NCBI GenBank assembly: GCA_037957365.1
Contig: JARHVA010003168.1
Span: forward strand, 191,501-255,500
Direction: 5' to 3'
Source: Torreya grandis
Lineage: Eukaryota; Streptophyta; Pinopsida; Cupressales; Taxaceae
Length of the DNA: 64,000 nt
Shown: piece after piece, positions 47,490 to 58,690 of the stretch
How the letters are laid out: every line of letters begins with the position of its first letter
Position numbering within the stretch: position 1 is the first letter of the stretch
Position numbers and translations under genes: made by a program
Notes under the pieces: generated by a model
What the model was told of the DNA's origin: nothing
The model's input: only the letters and a program-made list of their open reading frames with translations
Database searches by the model: none

Positions 47490-48170
47490 AGTGATGGAGA
47501 CCCCCTAACACAACCATGGTGTTGGAAACCCCCTCAAAAGTCTTTACTCAGTCCATCGCTATCATCCCAGGTCTCGATGGTCAAAATGTCCACGGAGGCC
47601 GCACTCCAAGTATATCAAATATTAGTGGCCCAATAAGAAGTGATATTTTGAGAGCCACTAATGAAATTGGCCAAACTAGATTGAGAGTTTGACCTGGTGG
47701 TAGTTGTGTTGGCTGCCAAAGAAGTGCAGTCCAAACAACTAGGAAGTAGTTCATATGTAACTCATCCACATATCATTTAGGTGGGCCCTTGGGTATCTTT
47801 TGGGGGAGGTGGAAGATATTCTATCCATTTTTGAATTCATGCAATTTTAACAAACTTTGGAAGGCCATCATGGCCAAGGATGGGAATCTCGTGCTATTTG
47901 TAAATGAGCCCCATCCTCTATATATTGTAAACTGCAATGTTTTTGAAAGGTCAACAAATTTGGTCTCAAAGTGATATTGGAATTAATCCAGGATTACCCC
48001 TGTTATTCCTTCACCCTTTTGAGCTTTAAGTGTCTGTCATGGTTACATGTTGTAAAGAAACTTCATTTTAAAGAATGTTATTTCTTGTTTTTTGCTGTAC
48101 TAGTTGGTTTATTTGTTCATGTGCCAATCATTTCAACTTTGAATAAATGTTGATGTTAAAAAATTGAACA
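47490..48170 (+). other. Remnant between the copia fragment and LTR-like segment C
   Basis: Contains CCCCCTAACACAACCATGGT at 47,501-47,520, nearly the same as 43,550-43,569 (CCCCCTAGCACAACCATGGT) in the gypsy gag region. This suggests gypsy-derived sequence resumes after the copia insertion. No domain can be named. Confidence 0.45.
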
Positions 48171-48174
48171 TGTG

Positions 48175-49760
48175 CTTTGTTACTCCAATGAATGCAACAG
48201 TTATAATTTGCTCATTGTTATAACTCATTTGTAAATCTTTCTCACTTTATTTATAACACATACAATCTATGTACTTAAGTTATAAATTATATTGAGGAAT
48301 CTGTGTGTTATTTATTACAGAGTCTTTTAAGTGTTGATATTTAGAAAAAGGTTTATAAATTAAGCATTCATTTTAGTTTTCCTTAGATTGCTTTCCCTAT
48401 GTAAAGATGAATTGGAGCCATCAACGAAACTTGGCACATGGTGGTATAACTATGGTAGGACACGCATACAACTCGATTTTTGAAGCATTAACATCCTTTC
48501 AAGCCTAGAACCATCTATTTTTTGCCCTACCTTGCCTTCCTATTTTATGTCTATTTTGGAGTCGAAACACCTCTCCTTTATTTTATATATTTATGAGGTA
48601 TGATTTAATGGTAAATGATAAATAAGGTTTCTTTCAACTGATAATGAATTTCAGTGTAACTGCGCATACATTGAACCCCTGATTGTAACAATCACTGCTC
48701 TGTGAGTAAAACAAGGTTAAATTTCTTGATCCTTGGACTGAACCAACATCAATCCTAAAATTAACAAGGGGATATCTTTATCCCATGTATTTCCACTTGC
48801 TTTCCTCTTCGGAACACTCAAACCCATGAGTGCCTTCAGATGCACCAGGGATCTTGACACTGACAACAACTGGCATTAGAAGGAGGGTATGAACCTTTTT
48901 CAGTGTTAAACTGTCAAGTTTGCTTAAATTGGCACTTATTAAACTATTTGCCCCTTCATTCTTCTTTTTATTGTGAAACACACACAATAGCTGGCACTAG
49001 GAGGGCCATTGAATGATATACTCTTTTAGACTTGTCATTGTATTGAGGTGTTTCTTGGCACTTTTTAATTTGGTCACTCAACCTGCAAAAATTTACGAAA
49101 AGAGACTAAGTACAAAAGGAAGCCACACAATCAAATACAACTCACTTGCTCACCGATGGAGCCTTTCAAGGCACACGTAGGACTCTAGGAAATTGAGACT
49201 CTGGGAACTTCAAAATATGTCCAAATTTATAGATTAGAATGTTAGCGCAATAAAAATATTATAAGTGTGAAATTGCACTATTCTGCTTAGGATACAATAA
49301 AGCCTCAACTGCACTTAAACTTAGAAGCTGTGGGGGGGCCTCAATAAGGATCAAATGCCACATGTATACATTGGATGCATGATAAAACCAAGGCAAAATG
49401 GGAACTTGAGGGTTGAAAAGAAAGATGTTGATCCGAGAGAGATTGAAACTTTGGGAAACTTAAATTTGAGCAACTTTAAAGAGGGGTCCCCCACTTCTCA
49501 GAAGAAGGGGGTGTGTTGGCCACAACAGGACTATTCGTACAAAAGTCCACTTTGACGTGGCCTCTAGGGTACCGAGATGATGACATGTGGATGGCTCTTG
49601 CTACTCCACTTGCCCGTGATTTTTTGTACAAAGGTCCATGTTGATGTCACCTCCAGACTAGCAGAATGATGACATTTGGCAAGATCCCAAAATTCACTTG
49701 TCTGAGCGACTTTGTACAAAAGATTATGTTGATGTCACCGCTAGGCGACTTGCATTCTTT
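48175..49760 (+). repeat. LTR-like segment C (longest copy)
   Basis: It aligns with segment B (41,680-42,515) in its first half and with segment A (39,820-40,430) in its middle. Its last part (49,540-49,740) matches the tandem block in front of segment A at 39,560-39,730. It is the best guide to the family's full order. It probably represents the 3' LTR of the plus-strand gypsy relic; exact ends and target duplication were not found. Confidence 0.65.
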
Positions 49761-50350
49761 ACTTAAGGTTTGAGTTAACGAATTGATGCTACACAGTAAG
49801 AATAAATGAGCTTTGAGAGGGCCCGAGGGACACCTAAGCATGAAATAACCTACTTAAGACATAACATAGACAAAGACTTGACTAAAAGCAAAACACGTCT
49901 ACTTAGTTAACCATTAAATCATACATTAAGTGTACATAAGCATAAGTTAAAATCAAAGGTGAAAAGTAAATCCTTTAATATGGCTTAAACACAATTTTGA
50001 TTCCTTCATAACCTTGAGACACTCTGCAAACATTGTAGTAAACCTTGTTGATTGAATCAAGCAAACAACAGGTATCAAGAGAGGCAAACAAAATCATTTT
50101 AGTGTCAGATAAATTCCTTGAGTTTTTGCATTTCAAACTCTATGTCATAGACTTGTGGGTTAGAAAACCCTAAACGATAATATCCGATTAACAATAAGTC
50201 TCTATTTGAATTTTTAAAAATGGGATGTGCGTTAAGGCACAATATTAGTCACTTTATGGGAGCTCTTGTTTAATTTGCTAATGAATATAATTTCCATTAA
50301 AATTAAAATTTAATGGCCATTTATATGTTTTTCGTACTTTTTACTCTAAA
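49760..50350. other. Upstream flank of the bromodomain gene
   Basis: AT-rich sequence with no LTR similarity that I can see and no coding signature. It marks the change from repeats to the gene's own upstream region. Confidence 0.4.
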
Positions 50351-50352
50351 AT

Positions 50353-50463
50353 ACTTGCAACTTTTTTACAAACTCATCTTTATAAACTTCCATATATATT
50401 AAATGTATTGTAGTTCAACACTCGCAACTTTTTTACAAACTCATCTTTATAAACTTCCATATA
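50353..50463. repeat. 44-bp direct duplication upstream of the bromodomain gene
   Basis: Unit 1 (50,353-50,396) and unit 2 (50,420-50,463) differ at one base in the ACTTGCAAC/ACTCGCAAC start. Both contain ACTTTTTTACAAACTC and TTTATAAACTTCC. The second unit ends about 245 bp before the start codon of the gene. Confidence 0.9.
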
Positions 50464-50564
50464 ACTGTGTCCATGGTGGGCGTCAAATTGGAAGCTTAAG
50501 GAACTTAAAATTTTCAGAATCATCCGTCTTGTATGCAGCGGATAATAAGGCTTTGCCCTTACAA

Positions 50565-50660
50565 ACACGTGGCAGAGAGTTGGGCGTTGATGAGAGGCGA
50601 TGAGAGCAGGGAGCGTCCGAATATCCTGGGGCCTAGGGCTTTGCGCTTGGCCCATTTATA
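50565..50660 (+). promoter_or_regulatory. Core promoter of the bromodomain gene
   Basis: Seen in order: a G-box/ABRE-like ACACGTGGC (50,565-50,573), a site-II-like GGCCCA (50,649-50,654), and directly after it a TATA-like TTTATAAGG (50,655-50,663) about 50 bases before the ATG at 50,708. This would give a 5' leader of only some 20 bases. The elements are recognised by sequence; function is inferred. Confidence 0.5.
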
Positions 50661-50707
50661 AGGTCTGGATAGGTTTCAAAGTAAGAGAGATCCTGTGTTG
50701 AGTTGCT

Positions 50708-52929
50708 ATGGCAATGGTCGGGCATGAAGACTCCTCTTCACGCGATAAGCATAGATGGGGAGAAAGCAAATTAGTTTACATGAGAAAAGGGCACGCCAAG
50801 ACAAATCCTCCTGCCTTTGATGCAGCGCAACGGCCAAAGGAGAGTGATAATAGTATGGGAAATATGGTGGATGGACCATCGGATGGTTGTTCGAGTCTTA
50901 GTAAGAAGAATGGCGATGCCGATGCCCCGAACGAATCATCTATCCCTTCCAATAGGAACAGGGAGAGGGACATAGATGGCGGACATGTTAGTTTTAAATT
51001 GGATGGGTACTCAAAGCAAGATATATGGGAGCTTCGCAGGAAATTGACGCAAGAATTGGAGCAGGTGAGGGGTACTTTCAAGAAAGTTGAAGCTAGAGAA
51101 TTACAATTGAGGACTTGTTACGGAGCAGCTATTAGCTACACTGCCTCTCAATTTTCTCTCTCTGGAAAGGAGAAGGAGGTTACATCCGAAGTAGCTTCTG
51201 GTGGGGCAATTACGCCCAAGCACTCCAAGCCCACCAGTCTTTCTGTTGTTGAAAACAAACAAGCCACTAGTGACAAAGGAAAGCGCACCCCAAAGGCCAA
51301 TCAGTACTATCGCAACTCAGAGTTTGTTTTGGGAAAAGAGAAATTTCCACCTGCAGAGAATAAGAAATCCAAATCTGCCGGCGATAAGAAAATTTCCCAA
51401 TCCAAACTATATGAACAGAATCTTCCTAACGAGGTCTTCAAGCAGTGTAGATCGCTACTCTCAAAGATGATGAAACACAAGCACGGTTGGGTGTTTAAAT
51501 CCCCCGTTGATGCAGAGGCACTTGGACTTCATGATTATCATAGCATAATAAAAAATCCAATGGACCTCGGAACTGTCAAGTCCAAGCTGGAGAAAAACAT
51601 GTATAATTCACCCACATCTTTTGCGGAAGACATAAGATTGACATTCTCCAATGCAATGACTTATAACCCTCAAGGCCATGACGTGCACATCTTGGCTACG
51701 CAGTTACTGCAGTTATTTGAGGAGCGATGGAAATCTATATCTACTTACACACAGCACCTGAAAGGTAATAAGATGAACTTCAAGTATGCAAGTGGGCAGA
51801 GTTCCAGTCTCAAGAAGCTTCCTTTATTAGACATTAAAAAGAATTTTAAGAAACCTGAAACTTCCCCTTCAAACGTCAGACCCATAAATTACCCTGCAAG
51901 TAGAACTCCCACTGGAAAAAAACCCAAGGCCAAAGATCCCCATAAACGTGCTATGACTTTTGATGAAAAACAAAAGCTAAGCGCAAACCTTCAAAATTTA
52001 CCTGCAGACAGATTAGAGCTTATAGTTCAGATTATAAAGAAAAGGAATCCATCTCTCTGTCAGCAAGATGAAGAGATAGAGGTTGACATAGATACTTTTG
52101 ACACTGAAACGCTTTGGGAACTTGATAGATTTGTAACCAACTTCAAGAAAAGCCTCAGCAAACTTAAGAAAAAAGAACTTCTGGCTCGGCAGGTTAAAAG
52201 TGCCAATGAGCATGTTTTAGCCAGACACAAGGTGAACTTCTTTTAGAGTGGCATTCTTTGAAAGTTTTTTTCTTATTAAATTCTCTTATATATCTACTTG
52301 CATTTGTGACGCTTGATTTGTTATTCTAGTGTCCAACCACTGGATGTGAGCTGGCAAAAAAAAATAACACGGGTAATTGGTCTACTATTGTTCACTTTTT
52401 AGTTTCTTATTTTACTAGTATTCATATATTGTTCCTAGAATTGATTAAAAACTAGTTTGAATGTGATTTATGTCTTTTTTACCTTCTCCACCTTAAACTC
52501 AATTTGCATTTAAATATTCTTGGTAGGAGAGCAAGGGGAAGAAGAGGTTGAAGTAGACGACAATATGCCACCATCAAATCGCCCTCCTGTTGAGATTGAC
52601 AAGGACGGTGTTTCTGAAAGCAGATCCAGCAGCTCTAGCTCCTCCAGTAGTGATTCTGGGTCTTCTTCTAGTGGTACATATTATCATGTTTCTCTGTAGA
52701 TTGCATGTTTTGGACATTTGGTAAAAAACGGGGTTTTATTTTTCCTTGTTTACAACTCTTATTATTTCTTATTTATGTAATCTAATGTCTACTAGTTGGG
52801 GGATTATTATTAACTTACCTTTATGGCTTTGTAGACTCTGATGATTCTGGGAGCTCCTCTGGAAGTGAGTCCGATGCCTATGCTGCACATTCACCTATTT
52901 CTGGGTCAAAGGTGATGCCTCGGGGTTGA
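50708..52929 (+). CDS. GTE: GTE/BET-type bromodomain and NET-domain transcription regulator
   Basis: A nuclear reader of acetylated histones, predicted 602 aa from four exons: 50,708-52,231, 52,330-52,372, 52,527-52,673 and 52,835-52,929. All introns are GT-AG and phases match (508 codons, then 43, 147 and 95 nt, ending in TGA). Residues about 102-137 form a charged helix (DIWELRRKLTQELEQVRG). The bromodomain spans about 239-345 (KNPMDLGTVKSKLE; acetyl-lysine-binding Asn320 in TYNPQ). The NET domain spans about 414-483 (MTFDEKQKLSANLQNLP ... FVTNFKK). The C-terminus is acidic (GEEEVEVDD), then serine-rich. One bromodomain followed by NET is the layout of plant GTE proteins, including GTE2/3/4/7-type members. 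ATG 50,708 is the first in frame near the TATA-like box; a second Met is codon 3. No frame damage is seen, in contrast to all neighbours. Which GTE member it is cannot be told. The 3' UTR probably extends to about 53.1 kb. Confidence 0.93.
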
Positions 52930-55350
52930 TATGGACAATATCGTGGCAGAAGCTTAATGGCAAGTCTCTATATCTGAACTCTTGGAATGGTTTAGTAAGA
53001 TCCTTTGGGCACAACAGGTTTCTGTTTTCATTTTTTCTGTATGCCTTGATTTTTTTGTACTTGCTTTAACACTGGAAAAGGTTTTATTTCCACGATGTAA
53101 TCTCCTCTCTCCATACCTGTGGCTCTAGGATTACTGTTTGCATTATGTGAGGAATAATATCACATGGGAGGATTTCTGAGTTCCCAGAATATCAATATTC
53201 CCATATTTTAAGTTGCGATATGACAATTCCTGAAAGCCAACTAAATGTACCTTCATAAGGGATATACATTTCCACAGGGAGTGTAGCTGGATATGTGCTG
53301 AACAAAAAAACTAAATTTGTGAATTGTACTATGTAATATATGCTGTTACTCAAATGTGAGAGTAATTCTGGATCTGTTTTGATTTGTTTAGGTTTCTTTT
53401 CATAGGTTAGGCTGTATTATCAGGGTTCTTGCATGTGAAAAGTGGGGCAATCCTGTGCAACAGCCTCTATTGAGACATGCTTATCCTTAAGAAAAATCAT
53501 CTCAGACCATCTTACACCAACTCCACTATCCACATTTATTGCAGGCATTGGAGGGGAGGACTGCCACTATTGCTTTTAGTAGTACACATAGTTTCCTTAC
53601 GATATTTCTTCAATATTTCCAATGCATTAAATATCAAATGAGACAGAATACACTTGGTCGCTATGTGACAATTCCCAACTACCTTAAAAATATTTAATTA
53701 TTCCCTTGCATACCCTGGGTTCCTCAAAAGAACTTGAGGCTTGTAAGCAACTACTCCTGCTGAAGCTCCAAATCCACCACTGTGGAAACATTTACCTCTG
53801 ATCATCTACAAATCCAAAATTTTGTCTTCCTTCTCTATGTAAAATAACTTCTCCTGGTATTGGATAGTTGGATCATCACGACGGGAACTAAAATACTTAC
53901 CTCTGCCTTTGCTAGCTTTCCCCTGTATTTTGATTGAATCTCCAATCTTGTGCGACTTTCTGACTTCCATTTAGTCTCTGCCCTTTGGTGCAGGCCATTG
54001 AAATATTAACCAACTCTTGCATAGTCACAATAGGAGAACTGTTGAGAACATGATCTAAGATAATGCTAGGCCAAGGATGAGAATGGCCATTATAACGATT
54101 AGTCCTCTCTGGAGCAGAGCCAACAATGGCCTAATGATTTTGTCTGCAAGACCTTGAGTCAAGCCTGAGACAACTCGGTGAGGTAGGGTAGCAAATAAAG
54201 TGGCAGCTGCAACCCAATTTAAGAATACAAAACATTAAGACGGTCGTACACCATCAACCATCTGCCCATAGCCCACAAATATCACCATTGGAATTAATCA
54301 CAACTGAAAATTGCCTACCATTATCATGTGAAAGATTGATTACTAAGTAAAATAGTACTCAAACAGGATAATCATTCCCCCTTCAATTAATTGTGGTAGT
54401 CATTCCCTCTTGAATTAATTGCAGCATATTCAATCCACTTTAACCAAGGAAAATATTTGATTACGAGAAATAACATGGTTACTAGGGCCAGCACACCACC
54501 TATGACCAATCCAAATTTACCACTTTCCATTAACAGAATGACTAGTCTGTTTTCACTGTGTTAGCAAATTGTCTGATTGGGGAAGAGCGGTGGTTTCAAA
54601 ATGATTTGTTTGGCTTCTTATGCTATCGCTAATTTGTCTAATTTTGCCATGAATACCTTCATTTTTAGGGGAATCGAAAAGAGTTTTTATAACTACTTAG
54701 AGTTGATTTCCACAATGAATTTTTAAAGAAATGCTCTAAGGTGCTATAGAGGCCTTATCTAATGGCAAATGTTTTCTGCAAAATTGTTGGGGCCTTTTCC
54801 TAAGTACCTCAAAAACCACATCATTTCAAACTCCTATCAGAATTCCTGACAATGCCCCCCAATTCAATGTCACTTGGATTGCCTTTAGGGGCACCATTAA
54901 GGACACTATTTCTCATGATTTTGTTTAGTTCTTAATTTCCTGTCCCCATTATTGAGGCATGCTGCATATGAGTTAACACTCAAACTTGAGTAACTTCTAT
55001 ATTAAGCAATAGATGCCATCCCCTGTCATGCAAGCGATGCACGGGATTTGTTCCTCAGTATGTGCTGCATCAAGTTGTATCTGAGCGGTCATGATTTATT
55101 TTGTAACCATTTTGGTTCTGATCTTGAAAAGCTCTTGGTAGAGATGCTAGAAGGCAAAGGCATTGTTGATGTATTCACTCCTATATTTATTGTTCCTTTT
55201 TTCATGATTAATATTTATGTTCCTTTTTTCATGATTAATATTTATATTGCCATGTGTTCTTTCATATTTATTTATTACCATTTGCAGGTTTGTTACATGT
55301 GCGGAATTTATGGTGATTAAGTACTGTTAATGCCATTTTTGGTGCATGGT
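52930..55350. other. 3' flank of the bromodomain gene and unassigned sequence
   Basis: 52,930 to about 53,120 is probably 3' UTR (T-rich, with TTTTTTGTAC-type far-upstream elements). From about 53,400 to 54,950 the sequence looks like decayed minus-strand coding DNA (e.g. KGRGKYFSSRRDD near 53,890) but no family can be named. 55,195-55,260 holds a short tandem of ATTTATGTTCCTTTTTTCATGATTA-type units. Confidence 0.4.
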
Positions 55351-55359
55351 CATGTACCT

Positions 55360-55756
55360 CAATCCCTCAATAATACTAATAATATTATATCAATAACATA
55401 ATATAGACTTGCATATAAGTTATGCACAAGTACAATTGGGAGATTCCATAAAGCATGCAAAGCACAAGTGAAATCATACACAAAGCATACAAGTTACAAG
55501 TTGAAGATTCCACAAAGCATGTACAACACAAGTGGAAGAATGCACAAGTGCAAGCATACAAAGACGTAACATTATTAATATAAGGAAAATAAAAAAATAT
55601 TTCCTACAAAAATTAGGACACATAGCAAGCCTTATGTCAATAACTTATGCACTACCCAAGTAAATGCTATCACTAAAACCCTATATAATGCTTATTGAGG
55701 GAAAATAAATAAAACAAATACCGAGAGACACTAGAGGGAGGTGGATTTACACACCT
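55360..55756 (-). repeat. Candidate 3' LTR of the minus-strand copia relic
   Basis: On the minus strand, a purine tract GGGTGGGGGAAGG (55,755-55,767) directly follows the end of copia pol and directly precedes TGTGTAAATCC, which fits polypurine tract plus LTR start. The interval is rich in GCA(T/C)A(C/A)AAG repeats such as AAGCATACAAG and AAGCATGTACAAC. The far end and a partner LTR were not found. Confidence 0.4.
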
Positions 55757-55760
55757 TCCC

Positions 55761-56466
55761 CCACCCTAATGACAACTCCTTTGAGCCTGAGCATGTCTTG
55801 AAATTTGATAAATTTGGCTTTCGTCAATGCCTTTGTAAAGATGTCACCAACTTGGTCCTTTGTCTTGCAATATTCAAGGAGAACTGTTGAGCCTTGAATC
55901 AATTGTCGAATGTAATGATGGTGGACCCAATTATGTGTGGTTTGTGCATGGAAAATTTGATTCTTAGTCAGTTGGGAAGCAATTTGATTGTCACACCTGA
56001 GAGTAGTGGGTTGATGTCAAAACCCAACCATTTCTTCAAGCATTTCCAAACTACTTATGCAACATTCACAATGTTTCTATACTCTAAGTGGTAGAGAGCA
56101 ATGGTTTATTGCTCCACCCTAATGACAACTTATTTGAACCCTTGCATGTCTTCAAACTTGACAAATTTGGCTTCTGTCAATGCCTTTGTAAAGATGTCAT
56201 CAACTTGGTCTTTTGTCTTGCAATATTCAAGGTAAATTGGTCAACCATTAATCAATTGCTGAATTTAATGATGGTGAATCTAAATATGTTTGGTTCATGC
56301 ATGGAAAACATGATTCTTAGCCAGTTGGGTAGTAGTTTGATTGTCACATTTGAGAGTAATGGGTTGTTGTTGCAAACCCAACCCACTCTTGGAGCATTTG
56401 GGGATTCCAAACTACTTGTGCAACACTAAAAATTCCTCTATACTTATAAGTAGTAGAGAGAGCAAT
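55761..56466. repeat. 353-bp tandem duplication of the copia pol tail
   Basis: 55,761-56,113 and 56,114-56,466 are direct copies: both start CCACCCTAATGACAACT and contain AAAGATGTCA(C/T)CAACTTGGTC and TTGATTGTCACA(C/T)(C/T)TGAG. Both encode the RNase H end of copia on the minus strand. Unit 2 continues into the rest of pol, so unit 1 is the extra copy next to the LTR. Confidence 0.85.
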
Positions 56467-57173
56467 AGTTGATTACTTCTTGCTCTGTCAACCCACCATT
56501 TCAGAGCCAAGATAATAGACAGATACGAAAGTGGACTTCCTATCATAAATATCACCCACCCAATTTGAGCCAATGTACCCAAGTAAAGGACAAACCTTCT
56601 CTGCTCTATATTCAATGCCAAGAAATAGGCACCCTTAACATGCCTCTAATTGGTATCCTGCATGAATTTGGAGACTAAATTGACATCATAAACAATATTA
56701 GGATGAGTATGAGTTGAGTGGATTAGATTTCCAACCAACTGATGATATAGAATTGCATCAACTTTTTCTTCATCACAATAGGCAGTCGACTTGACCCAAG
56801 TCTGAAATGGAGTAGAAGCTGTTTTACAATTGTCCATATGGAACCTTTTTACCAGGTCTAAAGCATACATGGCATGAGAAATGAAAATCCAATCTTATAA
56901 CTGCAAAACCTGCATTCCAAGAAAGTAAAGCAGAAGACCCGAGTTTAATATGTCAAAATTCCTCTGTAGACTCCGTTTAGCAGCTTAGACAAAACCATTG
57001 TGGTTGCAAGTGATGATTAATTCATCAGCATACAATACCACAACCAAATGTGACCATCATCGGGATGGATATCCAAATTATGATAAAAGCTGGTACAAAT
57101 AGCTCCTTGCTTTTATAAAAATTGGTTAGTTTTCTCATACCAAGCTCTAGAGCTTGTTTAAGACCATACCATG

Positions 57174-57289
57174 ATGTCTTCAACCTTCAAACAAGATACT
57201 TCTATCCAGGCTTACAATAATTAGGGGGTTAATGTCTTCAATCTTCAAACAAGATACTTCTATCCAGGCTTACAATAATTAGGGGATTA
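57174..57289. repeat. 58-bp tandem duplication in the copia RT
   Basis: Two adjacent 58-bp units (57,174-57,231; 57,232-57,289) share ATACTTCTATCCAGGCTTAC and AATAATTAGGGG; only a few bases differ. The duplication lies inside the RT coding relic and shifts its frame. Confidence 0.9.
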
Positions 57290-57639
57290 CTGCATATATA
57301 TTTATTTATTTATATCACCATGAGGAAATACACCCTTAACATCCATTTGATGCAAGTTCCATCAAAATTTAGTAGAAAGAGAAATAAGAAACCAAATGGT
57401 GTTGTGTTTAGAAACTTGGTCCAAATTGATGGGGAATCTAATGGACAGCACACTAAATTGCAACAATTTAATATGATATGTATACACCTCAAAACTACTT
57501 ACGTTTTGTTTTGTCAAGGACTCATTGGTGCATTAATCTCCCATATTTGGGATTGTGGTGGGCTGGTTTTGAGCCAACCTATGAAAGATGTGTTGTGGGT
57601 ACTTGCTTACCACCTTCATACCACTTTATGATCCGTAAA

Positions 57640-58200
57640 CTAGGTGGATATTCCACACTAAGTTCCGCCAACATGGATCCTATACAATTAGCTTACTAAC
57701 AATTGGTTACGCGACTGTTATATGCTATCAAACATGCCAAAACAGAGATGAACAAGTGCTGGAAAAGAAATTTACAGCCTACTAAACATAACCATGAAGC
57801 AAAGGATTGAGCAAAACACAATTAACACAAGTTATCTTGGAGAAACCCAATGTGGGAAAATTCCAATGGGTGAGGCAAAACGCACTCCCCTTCCACTATT
57901 TAATGCAAGAAGTATCCAAGGTATTGCCAACTTGGCCTACATGTACAAAACTTTTAATACCATCCTATCCAAAACTCACATACCAAGGTGCTCTGCACTT
58001 ATCAGACACGTCTAGATAATTCCATACATCTGAACTAATCATCTACAACTAACAACAATGAGAAAATTCAAGACTCAAACTCGCTAAGAACGATGTGAAT
58101 ACAATTTCCATACATCTCATTGCCTTTTCCTTCCATTCTATGCCTTGCCGAGACTTGTATATATGCCCTCTCAACCTTGGAGCCCGCCAAAAAGCTGAAA
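57640..58200. other. Unassigned, possibly copia 5' region
   Basis: Contains GGAGAAACCCAATGTGGGAA at about 57,838-57,857. No domain or LTR edge could be fixed, and both strands hold only short frames. Confidence 0.35.
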
Positions 58201-58690
58201 TGATTCGTCGTTGAGGAGAAGAATCGTTTGCAACCGTTTATCTCCACGCGTTTTTGAATGGTGACGAAACCACCGAGATCTGCATACCGGTAGTTACGGA
58301 ATTGATGGGCAGTTATGCAACCACCTCCTACAGTTGTCGTTGGTTCCATTCCCGTCACTCTACTGATACGTAACCGTAACCACTGTATTAGTAGAGTGAC
58401 GGGAATGGAACCACCGGTGACTGCAGACCAGTAGTTACAGAACTGTTGGGACGGTTATGGAATCACTTCTTGTAGTCGCTGACGGTGACATTCTCGTCAC
58501 TCTTTTGATACATTGGTTACATAACCATCGGGGTGGTTTCATCATTTGGCGAAAATCTCTATATGTGGTTCCATAACCACCGGTATGTAGTTGCCAGTGG
58601 TGACGTTCCCATCACACTACTAATACGACAATTACGTAACCCCCAGGGCGGTTTCATCATTGGGTGAAAATCTCTCTGTTTTAAGACCCT
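58200..58690. repeat. CpG-containing inverted and direct repeat cluster
   Basis: Holds a near-perfect 30-bp inverted repeat (58,341-58,370 with 58,384-58,413, 13-base loop, two mismatches). After it come two direct units of a GGTTTCATCATT(T/G)GG(C/T)GAAAATCTCT-type block at about 58,540-58,562 and 58,650-58,672, with GTTACATAACC / ATTACGTAACC just before each. It is more GC- and CpG-rich than its surroundings. A minus-strand frame at 58,068-58,358 has no domain I recognise. Confidence 0.75.

Larger units (their letters stand above)
44431..47490 (+). mobile_element. Ty1/copia element, 5' part, inserted in gypsy sequence
   Basis: A short LTR (about 216 bp) starts TGTTATAATC at 44,431 and ends just before TGGTTTCAAAGCTC (44,648), a decayed initiator-Met-tRNA primer-binding site (consensus TGGTATCAGAGC). 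A leader of about 1.1 kb leads to gag at 45,770, protease, and the start of integrase, in copia order. After about 47,300 the integrase core dissolves, and RT, RNase H and the 3' LTR are not found. It is a truncated, dead copy. Confidence 0.8.
55761..57640 (-). pseudogene. Ty1/copia RT-RNase H relic (minus strand)
   Basis: Read downward on the minus strand. HQMDVKGVFPHGDINK lies at about 57,300-57,350, the copia RT block HQMDVKxAFLxGxL. YGLKQALE- and then FYHNLDIHPDD-like stretches follow. An open segment (56,646-56,870) reads YALDLVKRFHMDNCKTASTP and then YHQLVGNLIHSTHTHPNIVY, the end of copia RT. RNase H follows (DRKST, SKKQST, NHVFHARTKHI, DIFTKAL). The last 350 bp are tandemly duplicated. 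Frames are broken many times, so it is dead. Confidence 0.88.

Noticed and set aside
47581..47769. Minus-strand ORF of 62 codons
   Set aside because: No known domain; surrounding gypsy and copia relics are on the plus strand.
50380..51470. Minus-strand and alternative-frame ORFs over the GTE exon 1
   Set aside because: They overlap the long, domain-bearing frame of the bromodomain gene and have no domain of their own.
52232..52246. End of the GTE protein at the TAG of 52,244-52,246
   Set aside because: It is possible as an intron-retention form, but GT-AG joins downstream give a consistent acidic and serine-rich tail typical of GTE proteins, so the spliced form is preferred.
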